64,000 nt of DNA from Alkalibacterium pelagium (GCF_900109325.1 NZ_FNZU01000003.1:124001-188000); one strand, 5' to 3'. Positions 37,854 through 47,742 are shown, numbered from the stretch's first letter. A program made the numbers and translations. The notes: generated by a model from the sequence alone, not told the origin.

Positions 37854-38891
37854 TTAGGATCTATATAGAGGGAAAAATGACGTGTCCGGGTCAAACGGGG
37901 ATAGTTCCGATCGTTTACTGACTATTAAGTCATACACTTCTGGTAAATGGATTTTTTTACCAACATAAGATGGATGGTCGCCATTTCTATTGAACTTTGT
38001 TTTGTATTTATAGATGCCGTCATTTCCATTAATTCCTCCTCCAAAAGAAAAGTATGAACAGTCCTGTGTCTTAAGAAATTCGAGTATATGATAATCTACA
38101 ACTGTAGTAGCCTGTGTATGGAAAAACTCCTTCAAAGTTCCACCGAGGAACCCGAATCCGTATCTGCTGCCATATAAAGCCAGTCTTAATGAAATAATTG
38201 TTCCATCGATTTCAGCAAAGACGTATACGAACCTGCCTTTTAACTTTTTATGCAGATCATCAAAGAACTCACGGTCGAAATAGTAATAGCTGCTTGCCTG
38301 ATTTCTTATCAGCATATCGCAGTAGATGGCCAGAAACTGATCGATATTTTCTCCAGTGGTATCAAAATGAATGGTCATTCCCAGCTTCTCGGCTTTTCTC
38401 AAACTTCTTTTAACATCGGAAGACATATCTGATTTAAGTGGGTCACATAAGGGATTAACGATGTGGGCTCCAACAAGGGAGACTTCCCCATAATACTGCT
38501 CCCTGACGTTGTTGCTTTCAAATAGATGAAATCTGACAAACTCACTGACAATTCTCTGGTCAATACAGTATGCATGAAATGCCTGATAGTATTCCTTAAG
38601 CAGCCCTTCAGTATCTTCTCCGTAAATAATGACTGGCCCACCATACCCATATGGTGTTGTAATATCATAATACGTGTCATTTCCAAGGATAAAAGGAATC
38701 ATTCGTTTAATATACACATGATCGACTCTTCCTTTCTCACTCTTGTAACTAAAACGTTCTGCAGTACCAGATTCTTTTACTTCATAAAGTTGTGCATACT
38801 CTATTGAATACCCTGGATCAACCCTTTCAGGCCAATGCCCCTTTTTATAAAAAGGCTGATTACTCACACACCATTTCTTTTCAGTTTCCAA
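37854..38891 (-). CDS. FemAB/BioF2-like acyltransferase, copy A
   Basis: A protein of about 345 residues with the FemAB/Acetyltransf_6 GNAT pattern in its second half: SSYYYFDREFFDDLHKKL, a central ALYGSRYGFGFLGGTL and the late GGGINGNDGIYKYKTKF. It ends in SFFPLYR. FemAB-type proteins transfer amino acids or acyl groups to amino groups of cell wall or glycans. Its place beside the amino-sugar genes suggests acylation of the polysaccharide amino sugar (inference). The frame opens at a GTG, but a TTG at 38891 has AGGAGGA 6 nt upstream and is preferred. A paralogue lies two genes upstream. Confidence 0.72.
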   Translation of the reverse strand: METEKKWCVSNQPFYKKGHWPERVDPGYSIEYAQLYEVKESGTAERFSYKSEKGRVDHVYIKRMIPFILGNDTYYDITTPYGYGGPVIIYGEDTEGLLKEYYQAFHAYCIDQRIVSEFVRFHLFESNNVREQYYGEVSLVGAHIVNPLCDPLKSDMSSDVKRSLRKAEKLGMTIHFDTTGENIDQFLAIYCDMLIRNQASSYYYFDREFFDDLHKKLKGRFVYVFAEIDGTIISLRLALYGSRYGFGFLGGTLKEFFHTQATTVVDYHILEFLKTQDCSYFSFGGGINGNDGIYKYKTKFNRNGDHPSYVGKKIHLPEVYDLIVSKRSELSPFDPDTSFFPLYRS

Positions 38892-38976
38892 ATCATTTCC
38901 TCCTATGCAGACTTTCACTCCTTATTCGTACTGGGCTCTATTCCGATACTCTATCTCATCCTTTAAGCAACAGTAA

Positions 38977-39978
38977 TCAGTCAAAAGGAAAGACTTCTTT
39001 TTTTCTGAGTCTCAGAGCCGCAGGACTGTTTTTTAATTGTCTGTGTAGTATGACCGTACGTGGAAGTATACTGTAAAGATTGTATTTGATCCTTGAAATT
39101 ATACGTTTAGTTTTATATCGTTTATAAAAAGTTTCGGGATCATTGAGTCTCAAATATTCATCTGCCATCAGATACCCGAGTCTGTTTTTTCTAATCTGTC
39201 TACTTACAAATCTTGTATAGTCATAGTTAGTATAGGTGTCGAAAGATTCCAGTAGCTGAATCATATGGTCTACGTGCTTCCTTCTTTTTTCTGAATCCGT
39301 CATAACGCGCTGGGTCCATGAGTTTTGAGCAGATACTCTATATGCACTCATCACTTCGTTCATATAATAAATCGGTCCTTTGGTCGCCAGATACAACATC
39401 AACGGAAAGTCAGTCACATCTGCATCGAAATACCACTGAGGAACAATATAATCAGGTGTAAAATAATTTCTCATGAAGATAGAATTCGTAGAGACCGTCT
39501 TCTGTTCATATAGTGCTTCTTTGACAGACATTAATCGGTCTGATGAATAAAGCTTGCGGTAACCGACGATGATCGTGCCTTCTTCGTTGATCATTTTATC
39601 AGGATGAATACATGCACTGACTTCAGGATGTTCATTCAGATAATCATATTGTTTCTGGAGCTTGAACGGATCCGTCCAATAGTCGTCTCCCTCACTTTGA
39701 GCAATATATTCACCTCTGGCCCGTTTAAAATTGAACTGATAGACGATCTCGACATTTTGTGAATACTGATTTTCCTTCTGATAGATAGGTTTGATAATAT
39801 CCGGATAGTTTTTTTCATATCTTCTTATAATTTCAGCTGTTCCATCCGTTGACGCATCATCATGGATAAGAATTTCAAAGTCGAAATCAGTCTGCTGCCT
39901 GAGGAAACTTTGAAGCGTTTTTTCAATGTATTTTGCATGATTGTAAGCTATACAAATGATACTAACTTTAGGATTCAT
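38977..39978 (-). CDS. Family 2 glycosyltransferase
   Basis: A 333-residue GT2 enzyme. It has KVSIICIAYNHAKYIEKTL at the N-terminus, LIHDDASTDGTAEI with the first acidic pair, and ARGEYIAQSEGDDYWTD carrying the metal-binding DxD-like motif. It would add a sugar to the repeat unit on the inner face of the membrane. The ATG at 39978 is preferred because GGGAGA lies just upstream; the open frame runs 29 codons further. It lies between the two FemAB-like genes. Confidence 0.87.
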   Translation of the reverse strand: MNPKVSIICIAYNHAKYIEKTLQSFLRQQTDFDFEILIHDDASTDGTAEIIRRYEKNYPDIIKPIYQKENQYSQNVEIVYQFNFKRARGEYIAQSEGDDYWTDPFKLQKQYDYLNEHPEVSACIHPDKMINEEGTIIVGYRKLYSSDRLMSVKEALYEQKTVSTNSIFMRNYFTPDYIVPQWYFDADVTDFPLMLYLATKGPIYYMNEVMSAYRVSAQNSWTQRVMTDSEKRRKHVDHMIQLLESFDTYTNYDYTRFVSRQIRKNRLGYLMADEYLRLNDPETFYKRYKTKRIISRIKYNLYSILPRTVILHRQLKNSPAALRLRKKEVFPFD

Positions 39979-40027
39979 TATTCTCTCCCTTTCTGCTAAA
40001 AAGCAGAGCTGTCTGCTTACGGATACT

Positions 40028-41065
40028 TTACTGACGATAGAGCGGGAAAAAGTCAGATCGGGCATTGAAGTTCTTTTCCTTCAATCTTTGATTAACCAGG
40101 TAATCGTAGACTTGTTTATTGTGTATTTTCTTGCCGACATAAAATGGATGGATCCCCTGTTTATCAAATTTACTTTTATATTTAAATAAGCCGTCTTCGC
40201 CTTTAATGCCGCCCCCTATTGTATAGTGAGTCAACCCTTCTTTTTTTAACCATTCCATTGTATGCCACTCTAGAAAAGTGGAAGCCTGAGAATCAAAATA
40301 GTCTTCCAGCGTTCCTCCCAAGAAACCGAAAGCGTGACTTTTCCCAAAAAGTGTAATAAATGAGGAAACCACTTTGCCGTCCACAATGGCCTTAGTATAG
40401 ATATAATGTCCCTCGAGCCACTCATGAAGCTGCTGGAAGAAAGACTCTTTAAAATAGTAGAATGAATCGGCATCGTGCCGGTCCATAGTCGCATTATATA
40501 CGGATAGAAAGTCCTTCAAACCTGCTTCCGAATCATCAGCTGAAAAGGTCAGCCCCATACTATCTGCTTTTCTTAATGATGTTCTGACTGATTTGTGTAT
40601 ATCGCTGGACAATGGTTTAGTTAGATTTCTAGAGACATGCGGACCGATCACAGCTACATCGCCATAGTACCTTTTTCTCACCTCGATGTTTTCGAATAAA
40701 TGAAAACGAATAAATTCTGAAACGATTCGGTTGGTCAGACAGTACTGCTGAAAGGCAGTGTAATAAGAATCGAGCAGCCGATCAGTATCTTTAACGTCTC
40801 TAAGGATCGGCCCACCATATCCATATGCCGTCGTAATGTCGTAATAGTCATCCCCGTTTATCACATACGGTATCTTTCGTTTAATGAAAGTATGTTCAAC
40901 AGCTCCATACTGATTTCTAAATAAAAATGTCTGAGCCTTTCCGTTTTCCTTCTCTTCGTATAATTTCGCATAGAGATTATGAAAGACAATATCTTCGTAC
41001 GTTCTATTACGTTCCATGTGATCAGCCACAATATACTGTTTAGATTTAAAAGCCTTGCTGCTCAC
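40028..41065 (-). CDS. FemAB/BioF2-like acyltransferase, copy B
   Basis: A 345-residue paralogue of the protein at 37854-38891, alignable over nearly its full length: YYDITTAYGYGGPI, IVSEFIRFHLFEN, SFYYFKESFFQQLHEW, GFLGGTLEDYFDSQAST and GGGIKGEDGLFKYKSKF, ending in FFPLYR. It uses a GTG start 7 nt after AGGTGG. Two copies in one operon could act on two different acceptor sugars or positions. An IS3 orfA-like gene lies just upstream. Confidence 0.72.
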   Translation of the reverse strand: MSSKAFKSKQYIVADHMERNRTYEDIVFHNLYAKLYEEKENGKAQTFLFRNQYGAVEHTFIKRKIPYVINGDDYYDITTAYGYGGPILRDVKDTDRLLDSYYTAFQQYCLTNRIVSEFIRFHLFENIEVRKRYYGDVAVIGPHVSRNLTKPLSSDIHKSVRTSLRKADSMGLTFSADDSEAGLKDFLSVYNATMDRHDADSFYYFKESFFQQLHEWLEGHYIYTKAIVDGKVVSSFITLFGKSHAFGFLGGTLEDYFDSQASTFLEWHTMEWLKKEGLTHYTIGGGIKGEDGLFKYKSKFDKQGIHPFYVGKKIHNKQVYDYLVNQRLKEKNFNARSDFFPLYRQ

Positions 41066-41123
41066 AAGACCACCTGCCTTTCCGTTAGGTTTGACTTTAA
41101 AGTACCTTCTGCCTGTATGATGT

Positions 41124-41426
41124 TCAGTCGACCATTCTACTGAAGATAATGACGGTCTGTTTCAAGATAGAATTCTCGATTTTCAACGTCTCTATCTCCT
41201 TTCTCAACTTATCAAGACACTCCGACTGTTCGAATGTCTGATTTCGGTTCAAGTATGACTGTTCCTTTAGTGCACTACTGTACTGAGTGACCCATTTATC
41301 AAATGCTGACGGCGTCAGATCGTATTCAGCAATAATTTCTTTGCGGGATTTTCCAGAGTGATATAGATCAACGACTTGCTTTTTGAACTCCTGACTGAAC
41401 GACCGTCTCTTCCTTCGATTCTGCAT
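41124..41426 (-). CDS. Solitary IS3-family transposase OrfA
   Basis: A 100-residue protein with the IS3-type helix-turn-helix (RRSFSQEFKKQVVDLYHSGKSRKEI, EYDLTPSAFDKW) and the leucine-zipper-like LRKEIETLKIENSILKQ. OrfB with its DDE catalytic domain is missing downstream, where the FemAB-like gene begins after 58 bp. It is therefore a remnant, but it could still make a DNA-binding OrfA. It sits between wzx and a FemAB-like gene and suggests that the cluster was rearranged here. Confidence 0.8.
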   Translation of the reverse strand: MQNRRKRRSFSQEFKKQVVDLYHSGKSRKEIIAEYDLTPSAFDKWVTQYSSALKEQSYLNRNQTFEQSECLDKLRKEIETLKIENSILKQTVIIFSRMVD

Positions 41427-41468
41427 CTTGACCTCCTCCTTGGTAGTAAAACTATCTAATACGTGAAG

Positions 41469-42947
41469 CTATGCAGGCTTTTTCTGAAAAATTTTTCGAG
41501 GGATCGGAGCCATCAGCTGATAGACCAACTTCAGTTCGTCTATCCTGAACAAATATGATAGCAAGATATATACAGCTATACCGACTGTCATCTGACTGAG
41601 AAGCAGTATCCAGTCGTTTCCGAAGGACACATAGTTCATACTGTATGCTGAAATGGCCATTAAAGCTGAAACGCATGCAATACCTTTGATATCGTTTATC
41701 TGCTCCAGGATCGAATACCCAATCAATCTTTTTGAGTAAGAGGCATTGATGAAATAAGTGAAGAAATAACTGAGTACGAGGCCCCACAAAAGACCAAATA
41801 TTCCTAAGTTAAACCCCACGACCCCTGCAACGATGGCAAATCCTATAGATTTCTCGAAAAGATTGACCTTGAGGAATAGATCGGACCGGCCTTTAACATT
41901 TAAAATATTTAAATTGATCATATGAAGGGAGATAAATAGAGAAGAGAAGCATAAGATCTGAAAATATGACGTGGCTGGTATCCACTGTTCTCCAAGCAGT
42001 AATCGGAAAAGGACCGGTGCAGCTGCTGCCAGCCCCAGCATGACTGGGAATGCTATAAATACGGAAGCTCTTATGACTTTTCTGAACCCTTCTTTCAGTC
42101 GATGATCATCATCCTGATACCTGCTAAGCACGGGATAGCTGACTTTCTCAACTGATAATGCGATTGGAAAGGATGCAGCATCACTTATTTTTCTTGAATT
42201 AGTATAGTAACCCAGACTGGCTGTCGAAAAACTTCTACCGATGATCAGCACATATATATTCTCATACAAAACTGTTATGACATTTGATACAAGCAGCTTC
42301 CATCCAAACGTAAATAATTTATTGAAAGAGGCTTTATTAAAAAGAAACGTTGGTTTCCATCTGTTGAAATAAATGTAAAAAGTCGTCTGAAAAAACTGGA
42401 ACAGCAGCATTTTAACAACTAGACTCCAGACACCAAATCCTAATACAGCACACGTGATTGCTATACTTCCGGAAACGACAGAAGCAGTCAGGTTTATCTT
42501 CATTTGTATACTAAACTCAAGATTTTTTGTAAGAATGACTTTCTGGACCATGCCTGCTGCTTCAACAATAATGATCAGCCCGTAAACCTTCAGCACGTTT
42601 TCCAGCTGTGGGAGTTCAAAAAACCGACTGATCTGACTCGAGGAAAGAAAGAGAATCAGATATAAAGTAACAGCCACTGCCATATTATATAGAAAGACTG
42701 TAGAGTAATCTTTCTGATCTACTTCTTTTTCCCTTATTAGAGCATTGGCGAATCCGCTGTCTGTCAGTACCTGAGAGAGCATGAGAAAGATTGTAACAAT
42801 ACCAATGATCCCATAATCATGAGGCAGCAATAGCCGGGCAAGAAAAATTTGCATCATCAACTGAATGGCTTTAGACCCAACAGTATCTAGAAAGCTCCAT
42901 ACCATTCCTTTTATCGTTTTATCTTTCATTGATTCATCAGTATTCAT
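41469..42947 (-). CDS. Wzx-type polysaccharide flippase
   Basis: A 492-residue MOP-superfamily membrane protein with about twelve to fourteen hydrophobic segments. It has a short cytoplasmic start followed by GMVWSFLDTVGSKAIQLMMQIFLARLL, the usual start of the Wzx/RfbX group. It would move the lipid-linked repeat unit across the membrane. The ATG at 42947 is preferred over one two codons earlier because of AGAGG spacing. It lies 36 bp downstream of the Wzy-like gene. Confidence 0.87.
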   Translation of the reverse strand: MNTDESMKDKTIKGMVWSFLDTVGSKAIQLMMQIFLARLLLPHDYGIIGIVTIFLMLSQVLTDSGFANALIREKEVDQKDYSTVFLYNMAVAVTLYLILFLSSSQISRFFELPQLENVLKVYGLIIIVEAAGMVQKVILTKNLEFSIQMKINLTASVVSGSIAITCAVLGFGVWSLVVKMLLFQFFQTTFYIYFNRWKPTFLFNKASFNKLFTFGWKLLVSNVITVLYENIYVLIIGRSFSTASLGYYTNSRKISDAASFPIALSVEKVSYPVLSRYQDDDHRLKEGFRKVIRASVFIAFPVMLGLAAAAPVLFRLLLGEQWIPATSYFQILCFSSLFISLHMINLNILNVKGRSDLFLKVNLFEKSIGFAIVAGVVGFNLGIFGLLWGLVLSYFFTYFINASYSKRLIGYSILEQINDIKGIACVSALMAISAYSMNYVSFGNDWILLLSQMTVGIAVYILLSYLFRIDELKLVYQLMAPIPRKIFQKKPA

Positions 42948-42983
42948 AGTCATCCTCTTTTCCAGCTGAATAGATACGGCTGA

Positions 42984-44279
42984 TCAATGCCCTGATTCCC
43001 TCTCCATGATGCTGGTCATGAGAGCGGAATGTCGCTTGTTGATCGCAAAAAAGTAAAAAATGAATAAATAATAAACATAACGGTTGTTCTGTAAGTTCAC
43101 CTGGTTCATACCAATAATCAGACTCAACTGAGATATTAAAAGAAAAATATGAACATAGTGCCGAGTAACGAGTGCTTCGATGAACGTCCGTATCAGAAGA
43201 TAGACACTCAATCCAGTCATAATGATAAAGGTTACCACCCCAGTTTCAACAAACATTGACAAGTAAGTATTATGAACGAGTTTGATTTCTGTGAGATAAT
43301 ACGGCACATCGACATTAACCATATAATTGGCAAATGCTCCGTAGCCGATGCCGAAAATCAGAAACATGGGATTAGCCATCAATGCCAGCGAGACGAGCCA
43401 GAGATCCGTTCGACCCGTGGTAACTACACTGTGATCGCCGCTTCTTAGTTCAGAAAGACGCTGAGACAGAAGATGAAATACCGCTAAATTATTTACTGCA
43501 ATATAAACGGCAGATAATAAAGATACTGCAATAAATAAGTATCTGAAAAACTTGTTCATTTTATTTGTCAGTAATAGAAGAAGCAGGAAACAAAAGACGA
43601 GAAAGACCGAAACAACGACCGCAGCCTTGCTGCTCGTGGCGAGTACAGATGCTGCAAATAGTAGAAAAACTGCCAACGCCTTTGTTTTCCTATAATAGAT
43701 AAATACCAGTGGAGCTATCGTCAGCATGTAAATGGCCATTATATTAGTATCAGATAATGTTCCCTTTGCTCTCTGACCGTTCATGACAAAAGGAGTGACT
43801 ATTCCGATTTGATAAAGCAAAACACCTACAATCCCTGTCACAGCAACAATTATCCCTGACAACATGACCCACTTCAGGAACAGCCTGACGTCCTCCTTTC
43901 TTGCATAAGCGAAGTATATGGAAAAAACAATCCCATAATTAATGGCTACAGTAAATTTGATCAGTTCGATAATCCCTCTACTTAATCCGTATCCATTCAG
44001 AATATAGTTCTGAAGACTCAGATAGGATAAAAATAGAATTGCTGTGATCGTAATGAGAATTCTCTGCATCCATTTTTTTCTATGCTGATCCATCTTCATG
44101 TTATATTTCAATGAAAGAAGCAGCATACAGTTCAGGTACATGAGAAGGATGTCTCCTATGGACAGATTCAATTCCCCGAGGTCAACTGTTATTACAGATG
44201 TCAATAATGTGACAAGAAAAAGTGACCGGTAAGGGATATCCGTATCATTTATTTTTAATTCTACAGCTGCCAGCCCCAT
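42984..44279 (-). CDS. Wzy-like O-antigen polymerase/ligase
   Basis: A 431-residue membrane protein with about ten to twelve hydrophobic segments and a large outer loop before residue 350 with KLVHNTYLSMFVETG, the pattern of the O-antigen ligase/polymerase family. It would join repeat units outside the cell. The position between CpsD and Wzx fits a Wzy role. The function is assigned from topology and context because the family is weakly conserved. Confidence 0.78.
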   Translation of the reverse strand: MGLAAVELKINDTDIPYRSLFLVTLLTSVITVDLGELNLSIGDILLMYLNCMLLLSLKYNMKMDQHRKKWMQRILITITAILFLSYLSLQNYILNGYGLSRGIIELIKFTVAINYGIVFSIYFAYARKEDVRLFLKWVMLSGIIVAVTGIVGVLLYQIGIVTPFVMNGQRAKGTLSDTNIMAIYMLTIAPLVFIYYRKTKALAVFLLFAASVLATSSKAAVVVSVFLVFCFLLLLLLTNKMNKFFRYLFIAVSLLSAVYIAVNNLAVFHLLSQRLSELRSGDHSVVTTGRTDLWLVSLALMANPMFLIFGIGYGAFANYMVNVDVPYYLTEIKLVHNTYLSMFVETGVVTFIIMTGLSVYLLIRTFIEALVTRHYVHIFLLISQLSLIIGMNQVNLQNNRYVYYLFIFYFFAINKRHSALMTSIMERESGH

Positions 44280-44350
44280 TTCCTCATCTCCTCTAAAAAA
44301 ATATGGTCTCTCATATACACACTCTCTATTTAAAAGCTTCGGAAAGTCCG

Positions 44351-45049
44351 CTATTCAGGTACATAAACATATTTTCTCTTGCTTCTTTCGATTTTATTGA
44401 TAATCGCACCGATGATATTCGCATCTACAATATTAAGTAAGTCGCCAGCTTTAATGACATCTTCTTCCGTGACATAGCCTTTTGAAATGATGAAAATCGT
44501 CCCATCCACTTTCCCTGAAACAATCTGGGCATCTGTTACAGAGAGCACAGGTGGCATATCATAGATAATAAGATCGTATGATTCTTCGAGTTCTTTTACT
44601 AAATCATCCATTCTGTCTGAATTGAGAAGTTCTGAGGGATTGGAGGGAATGTAACCCGATGGAAGAATAAACAGATTGTTTTCGAGATCGATTTGAATAA
44701 GCGACTCAGCTTGCAGAGAAGGATTTGTAAGCAGGGTTGTCAGTCCTCGATCATTCTCCACTTTGAAAATTTTATGAATAGAAGGTTTTCTAAAATCCGC
44801 ATCGACCAGCAGAATCCTCTTATTTTCTGCAGCCAGTGTAACTGCCAGATTAGCTGCTGCAAATGATTTCCCCTCCCCATCTCTAGCAGAAGTAATGACA
44901 ATCGATTTTATTTTTCCTGTGTTAACCGAATGCTGAATATTGGTTCTGATCGTCCGGAACTGTTCAGATACATGTGTAAATTTATTCTGATTGACAACCA
45001 ATTTTGTGAGTCTGCTGTCAGCCCTTACTCTTCTCAGTAAAGCAGCCAT
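44351..45049 (-). CDS. CpsD/CapB-type tyrosine kinase
   Basis: A 232-residue cytoplasmic BY-kinase. It has Walker A SARDGEGKS (residues 54-62), Walker A' LLVDADFRKP (80-89) and Walker B IIYDMPP (near 161-167). Unlike many homologues the C-terminal tyrosine cluster is short (KYVYVPE, two tyrosines). It pairs with the CpsC adaptor encoded 12 bp upstream to control polymer length. No CpsB-type phosphatase gene is present in the window. Confidence 0.92.
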   Translation of the reverse strand: MAALLRRVRADSRLTKLVVNQNKFTHVSEQFRTIRTNIQHSVNTGKIKSIVITSARDGEGKSFAAANLAVTLAAENKRILLVDADFRKPSIHKIFKVENDRGLTTLLTNPSLQAESLIQIDLENNLFILPSGYIPSNPSELLNSDRMDDLVKELEESYDLIIYDMPPVLSVTDAQIVSGKVDGTIFIISKGYVTEEDVIKAGDLLNIVDANIIGAIINKIERSKRKYVYVPE

Positions 45050-45061
45050 CTTTTCTCCTCC

Positions 45062-45802
45062 TTATGTTTTTCCTTTGACTATAGAAGGTGTCCTTATCTC
45101 TTCAACTGATTTTTCTTTTTCCAGCATGATCAATTCTTTCATAGACACCTCTTCTATCTGACCAAGTACTTTCCACTTCATTTTTTCAGAAATGAATTTA
45201 TCACTTTTAACCGTATGATCCATAAAGAACAGGACAAATGCCGTACCTACGCCTGTCCCCAATCCAATAATAACTCCCATGATGACACTTAATGGCTTGT
45301 TCGGAGACACTGGGGTGTAGTTTGGAGCGGCACTGGATATGATACTCACATTTTCTACATTCATAATTTCCCCGACATTGCTTTGAAAAGTCTCTGCTAC
45401 TGTATTAGCCAGCACTGCTGCCTGTTGTGGACTAGTGTCTCTTACTTCAAGTGTGAACAGCTGAGAATTGAACTGATTACTGACAGTAATTTTTCTTGCC
45501 AGATCTACAGACGTCATCTCACTTCCCAGTTGCTGAAGGACTTCATCGAGTATGACAGGACTGACCAGAATATCTTTAAATGTATTGATCAGCTGTACAT
45601 TTGTCTCAATATCACTACTTTGAATCGTCTGTTCATCTTGAACCCTATTGACGAGTATCTGAGCTGAAGATCTATACTGAGGAGAGACGACAAAGAATGT
45701 AAGTCCTGAGATAAGACCGGTCCACATAATGACAAATACAAAGATAAGTTTAGCGTAAGTTTTAAAAATTTTAAGAAACTCAATCAAACTGATTTCTTCC
45801 AT
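45062..45802 (-). CDS. CpsC/Wzz-type chain length regulator
   Basis: A 246-residue protein with two membrane segments (about residues 20-42 and 172-195) and an outside domain between them. The second segment is preceded by the proline-rich PNYTPVSPNKPLS, as usual in Wzz proteins. It activates the CpsD kinase and sets polymer length. It is upstream of cpsD and has a cytoplasmic tail ending in a charged segment. Confidence 0.9.
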   Translation of the reverse strand: MEEISLIEFLKIFKTYAKLIFVFVIMWTGLISGLTFFVVSPQYRSSAQILVNRVQDEQTIQSSDIETNVQLINTFKDILVSPVILDEVLQQLGSEMTSVDLARKITVSNQFNSQLFTLEVRDTSPQQAAVLANTVAETFQSNVGEIMNVENVSIISSAAPNYTPVSPNKPLSVIMGVIIGLGTGVGTAFVLFFMDHTVKSDKFISEKMKWKVLGQIEEVSMKELIMLEKEKSVEEIRTPSIVKGKT

Positions 45803-45879
45803 GAGTTGACCCTCCTAAGGTAATGGATGAGATACAGAACAGCTGATAACAATTTCAAGTAAGCATATCTTCCATTTGA

Positions 45880-46998
45880 TTAAGACACATATACTGACTG
45901 AAGATCTTTCAGCATTTTGTCTATTGAATAATAATGTTGAAAATTAGAGTAAATGATATCCTTGGAAAAGGTCATGTTTTCTACATATTGAAGTATTGCC
46001 GCTTCAGCCTGCTCTACTCCATCTACCATTACTCCGTTTTCTTCTGTCACGATTTCATCGATCCCAGAGTCTCTGAATCCTATAATCGGTACTGAAGCTC
46101 TCATTGCCTCAATGAGACTATAAGGGAGTCCTTCATGCCTGGATGTGATCAGAAACAGATCGTATGCACTTACGATCAGTTCGGCATCATCACGGAATCC
46201 CAGAAGATGGACATTATCTTCAAGCTGATGCGCTCGGATATATTCCCGACACTCATCATTCAAAGGGCCATCTCCGGCCCATACGAAATGTATATTACTG
46301 TTACGAGAAATAACTTTATCAGCAATCATCAAAAATCTGAGAGGGTCTTTCTGATAACTCAACCGTCCGTTATTACCTATAATGTAAGTATCCGGGGTCA
46401 GTCCTAATTCTGTCTTCAGCTGATACTTATCCGGAAGATCGACCATGGGAATGCCATTGTAGACGACTTTGAATTTATTTTCCCGATCTATTTTTCTCCT
46501 GATGGCTTCTGAACGCTCTTGCTGGGATACGTTAAAGGTATAAGTAGTCGAGCGCCTGCTTAACAGTCTCTCTATAGTAATGAATAGTCGTTTCTTGGAC
46601 TGGGAAAAAGAATCATTCTGAAACGAGTAGGCATGTGGCGTATAGAAAACTTTTCTTACACCACTTGATTTAGCAGCCAACCTTCCTACCACACCTGCCT
46701 TGGAACTGTGGCAGTGAACGATATCCGGATTATTTAACTTAATGATTTTTTTTAATGTCGTCAACGCTCTCATATCTTCCTTTATATTGATTTCCCTAGT
46801 AAGGGATGGAAGATGAATCAGTACAGCCTTTTCTTTCAACTTATTCATATTCTTACTAAAAGGTGCGTCGACTCTATTTCCGTAAACAAGGGTGAGTGTG
46901 AATCGATCCGTATCCAACCCATTGATCAGATCCATGACATGTCGTCGAACACCACCTTCCATCGTTTCTGCTATAAGCAGCACCTTCTTTTTCTCCAT
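45880..46998 (-). CDS. Family 4 glycosyltransferase
   Basis: A 372-residue GT-B glycosyltransferase. It has ETMEGGVRRHVMDLINGL at the N-terminus, HCHSSKAGVVGRLAA, NGRLSYQKDP and the C-terminal donor site SRHEGLPYSLIEAMRASVPII (EX7E motif). It probably adds the second sugar to the primed lipid carrier, as its gene follows that of the priming transferase. Confidence 0.9.
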   Translation of the reverse strand: MEKKKVLLIAETMEGGVRRHVMDLINGLDTDRFTLTLVYGNRVDAPFSKNMNKLKEKAVLIHLPSLTREINIKEDMRALTTLKKIIKLNNPDIVHCHSSKAGVVGRLAAKSSGVRKVFYTPHAYSFQNDSFSQSKKRLFITIERLLSRRSTTYTFNVSQQERSEAIRRKIDRENKFKVVYNGIPMVDLPDKYQLKTELGLTPDTYIIGNNGRLSYQKDPLRFLMIADKVISRNSNIHFVWAGDGPLNDECREYIRAHQLEDNVHLLGFRDDAELIVSAYDLFLITSRHEGLPYSLIEAMRASVPIIGFRDSGIDEIVTEENGVMVDGVEQAEAAILQYVENMTFSKDIIYSNFQHYYSIDKMLKDLQSVYVS

Positions 46999-47073
46999 TG
47001 TTTAAAACTCCTCTCTTATAGTCTCTGACAAGAAACTGTCTATATAACTGAAAATATGTGTATCCTACTTATC

Positions 47074-47742
47074 TCAATATGCACCTTTTCTCAAGATGAC
47101 TTTTGCAAAGGTCTGTATGATAATCTTCAAATCCAGCTTTACTGACTGATGATCGACATAGTACAGTTCGATGTTCACCCTATCTGGATAACCTACATTG
47201 CTTCTCCCGTTTGCCTGCCAATACCCAGTAATTCCTGGCTTAACTGACAGAAACTTGTCTGTCCTGTCTTTGTATTCCAATAATTCTTCTTTCACTACCG
47301 GCCTTGGCCCAACCAGACTCATTTCGCCTTTCAGAACGTTGAAGAACTGCGGGAGTTCGTCAAGACTGGTTTTCCTGATAAATTTTCCGAATTTAGTAAT
47401 CCTTGGATCTTCTTCAGGGTCAAGTTTATAGTTGTTAGCACAGTATTTCTCATATAAATCGTTATCTTTTTTAAGCATTTCTTCTGCATTACTGACCATA
47501 GAACGAAATTTATAGATATAGAACATTCTCCCGTTCTGGCCTACCCTTTTCTGTTTGAACAGGATCTGGCCTTTGTTCTCACCATATAAGTAAAATGATG
47601 ACAGAAACAAAAGTAATGGAAGCAGAACAACAATTGCTCCGGCAGATAGTATGAAGTCAGAAACCCTTTTAAAGTAAAAATAAAGCAGACGCTCTATATT
47701 TCTCCTCTTAGTTACCGACTGTTTAACATAATCGTTTTCCAT
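47074..47742 (-). CDS. Priming undecaprenyl-phosphate sugar transferase
   Basis: A 222-residue bacterial sugar transferase of the CpsE/EpsL type without the extra N-terminal membrane region. It has a membrane segment (about residues 27-50) and the catalytic domain with KQKRVGQNGRMFYIYKFRSM, RKTSLDELPQFFNVLKGEM and SLVGPRPVVKEE, ending with GITGYWQANGRSNV. It places the first sugar phosphate on undecaprenyl phosphate. The ATG at 47742 has GGGAG upstream, so the frame from 47832 is shortened. It is the first gene of the exopolysaccharide operon. Confidence 0.92.
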   Translation of the reverse strand: MENDYVKQSVTKRRNIERLLYFYFKRVSDFILSAGAIVVLLPLLLFLSSFYLYGENKGQILFKQKRVGQNGRMFYIYKFRSMVSNAEEMLKKDNDLYEKYCANNYKLDPEEDPRITKFGKFIRKTSLDELPQFFNVLKGEMSLVGPRPVVKEELLEYKDRTDKFLSVKPGITGYWQANGRSNVGYPDRVNIELYYVDHQSVKLDLKIIIQTFAKVILRKGAY

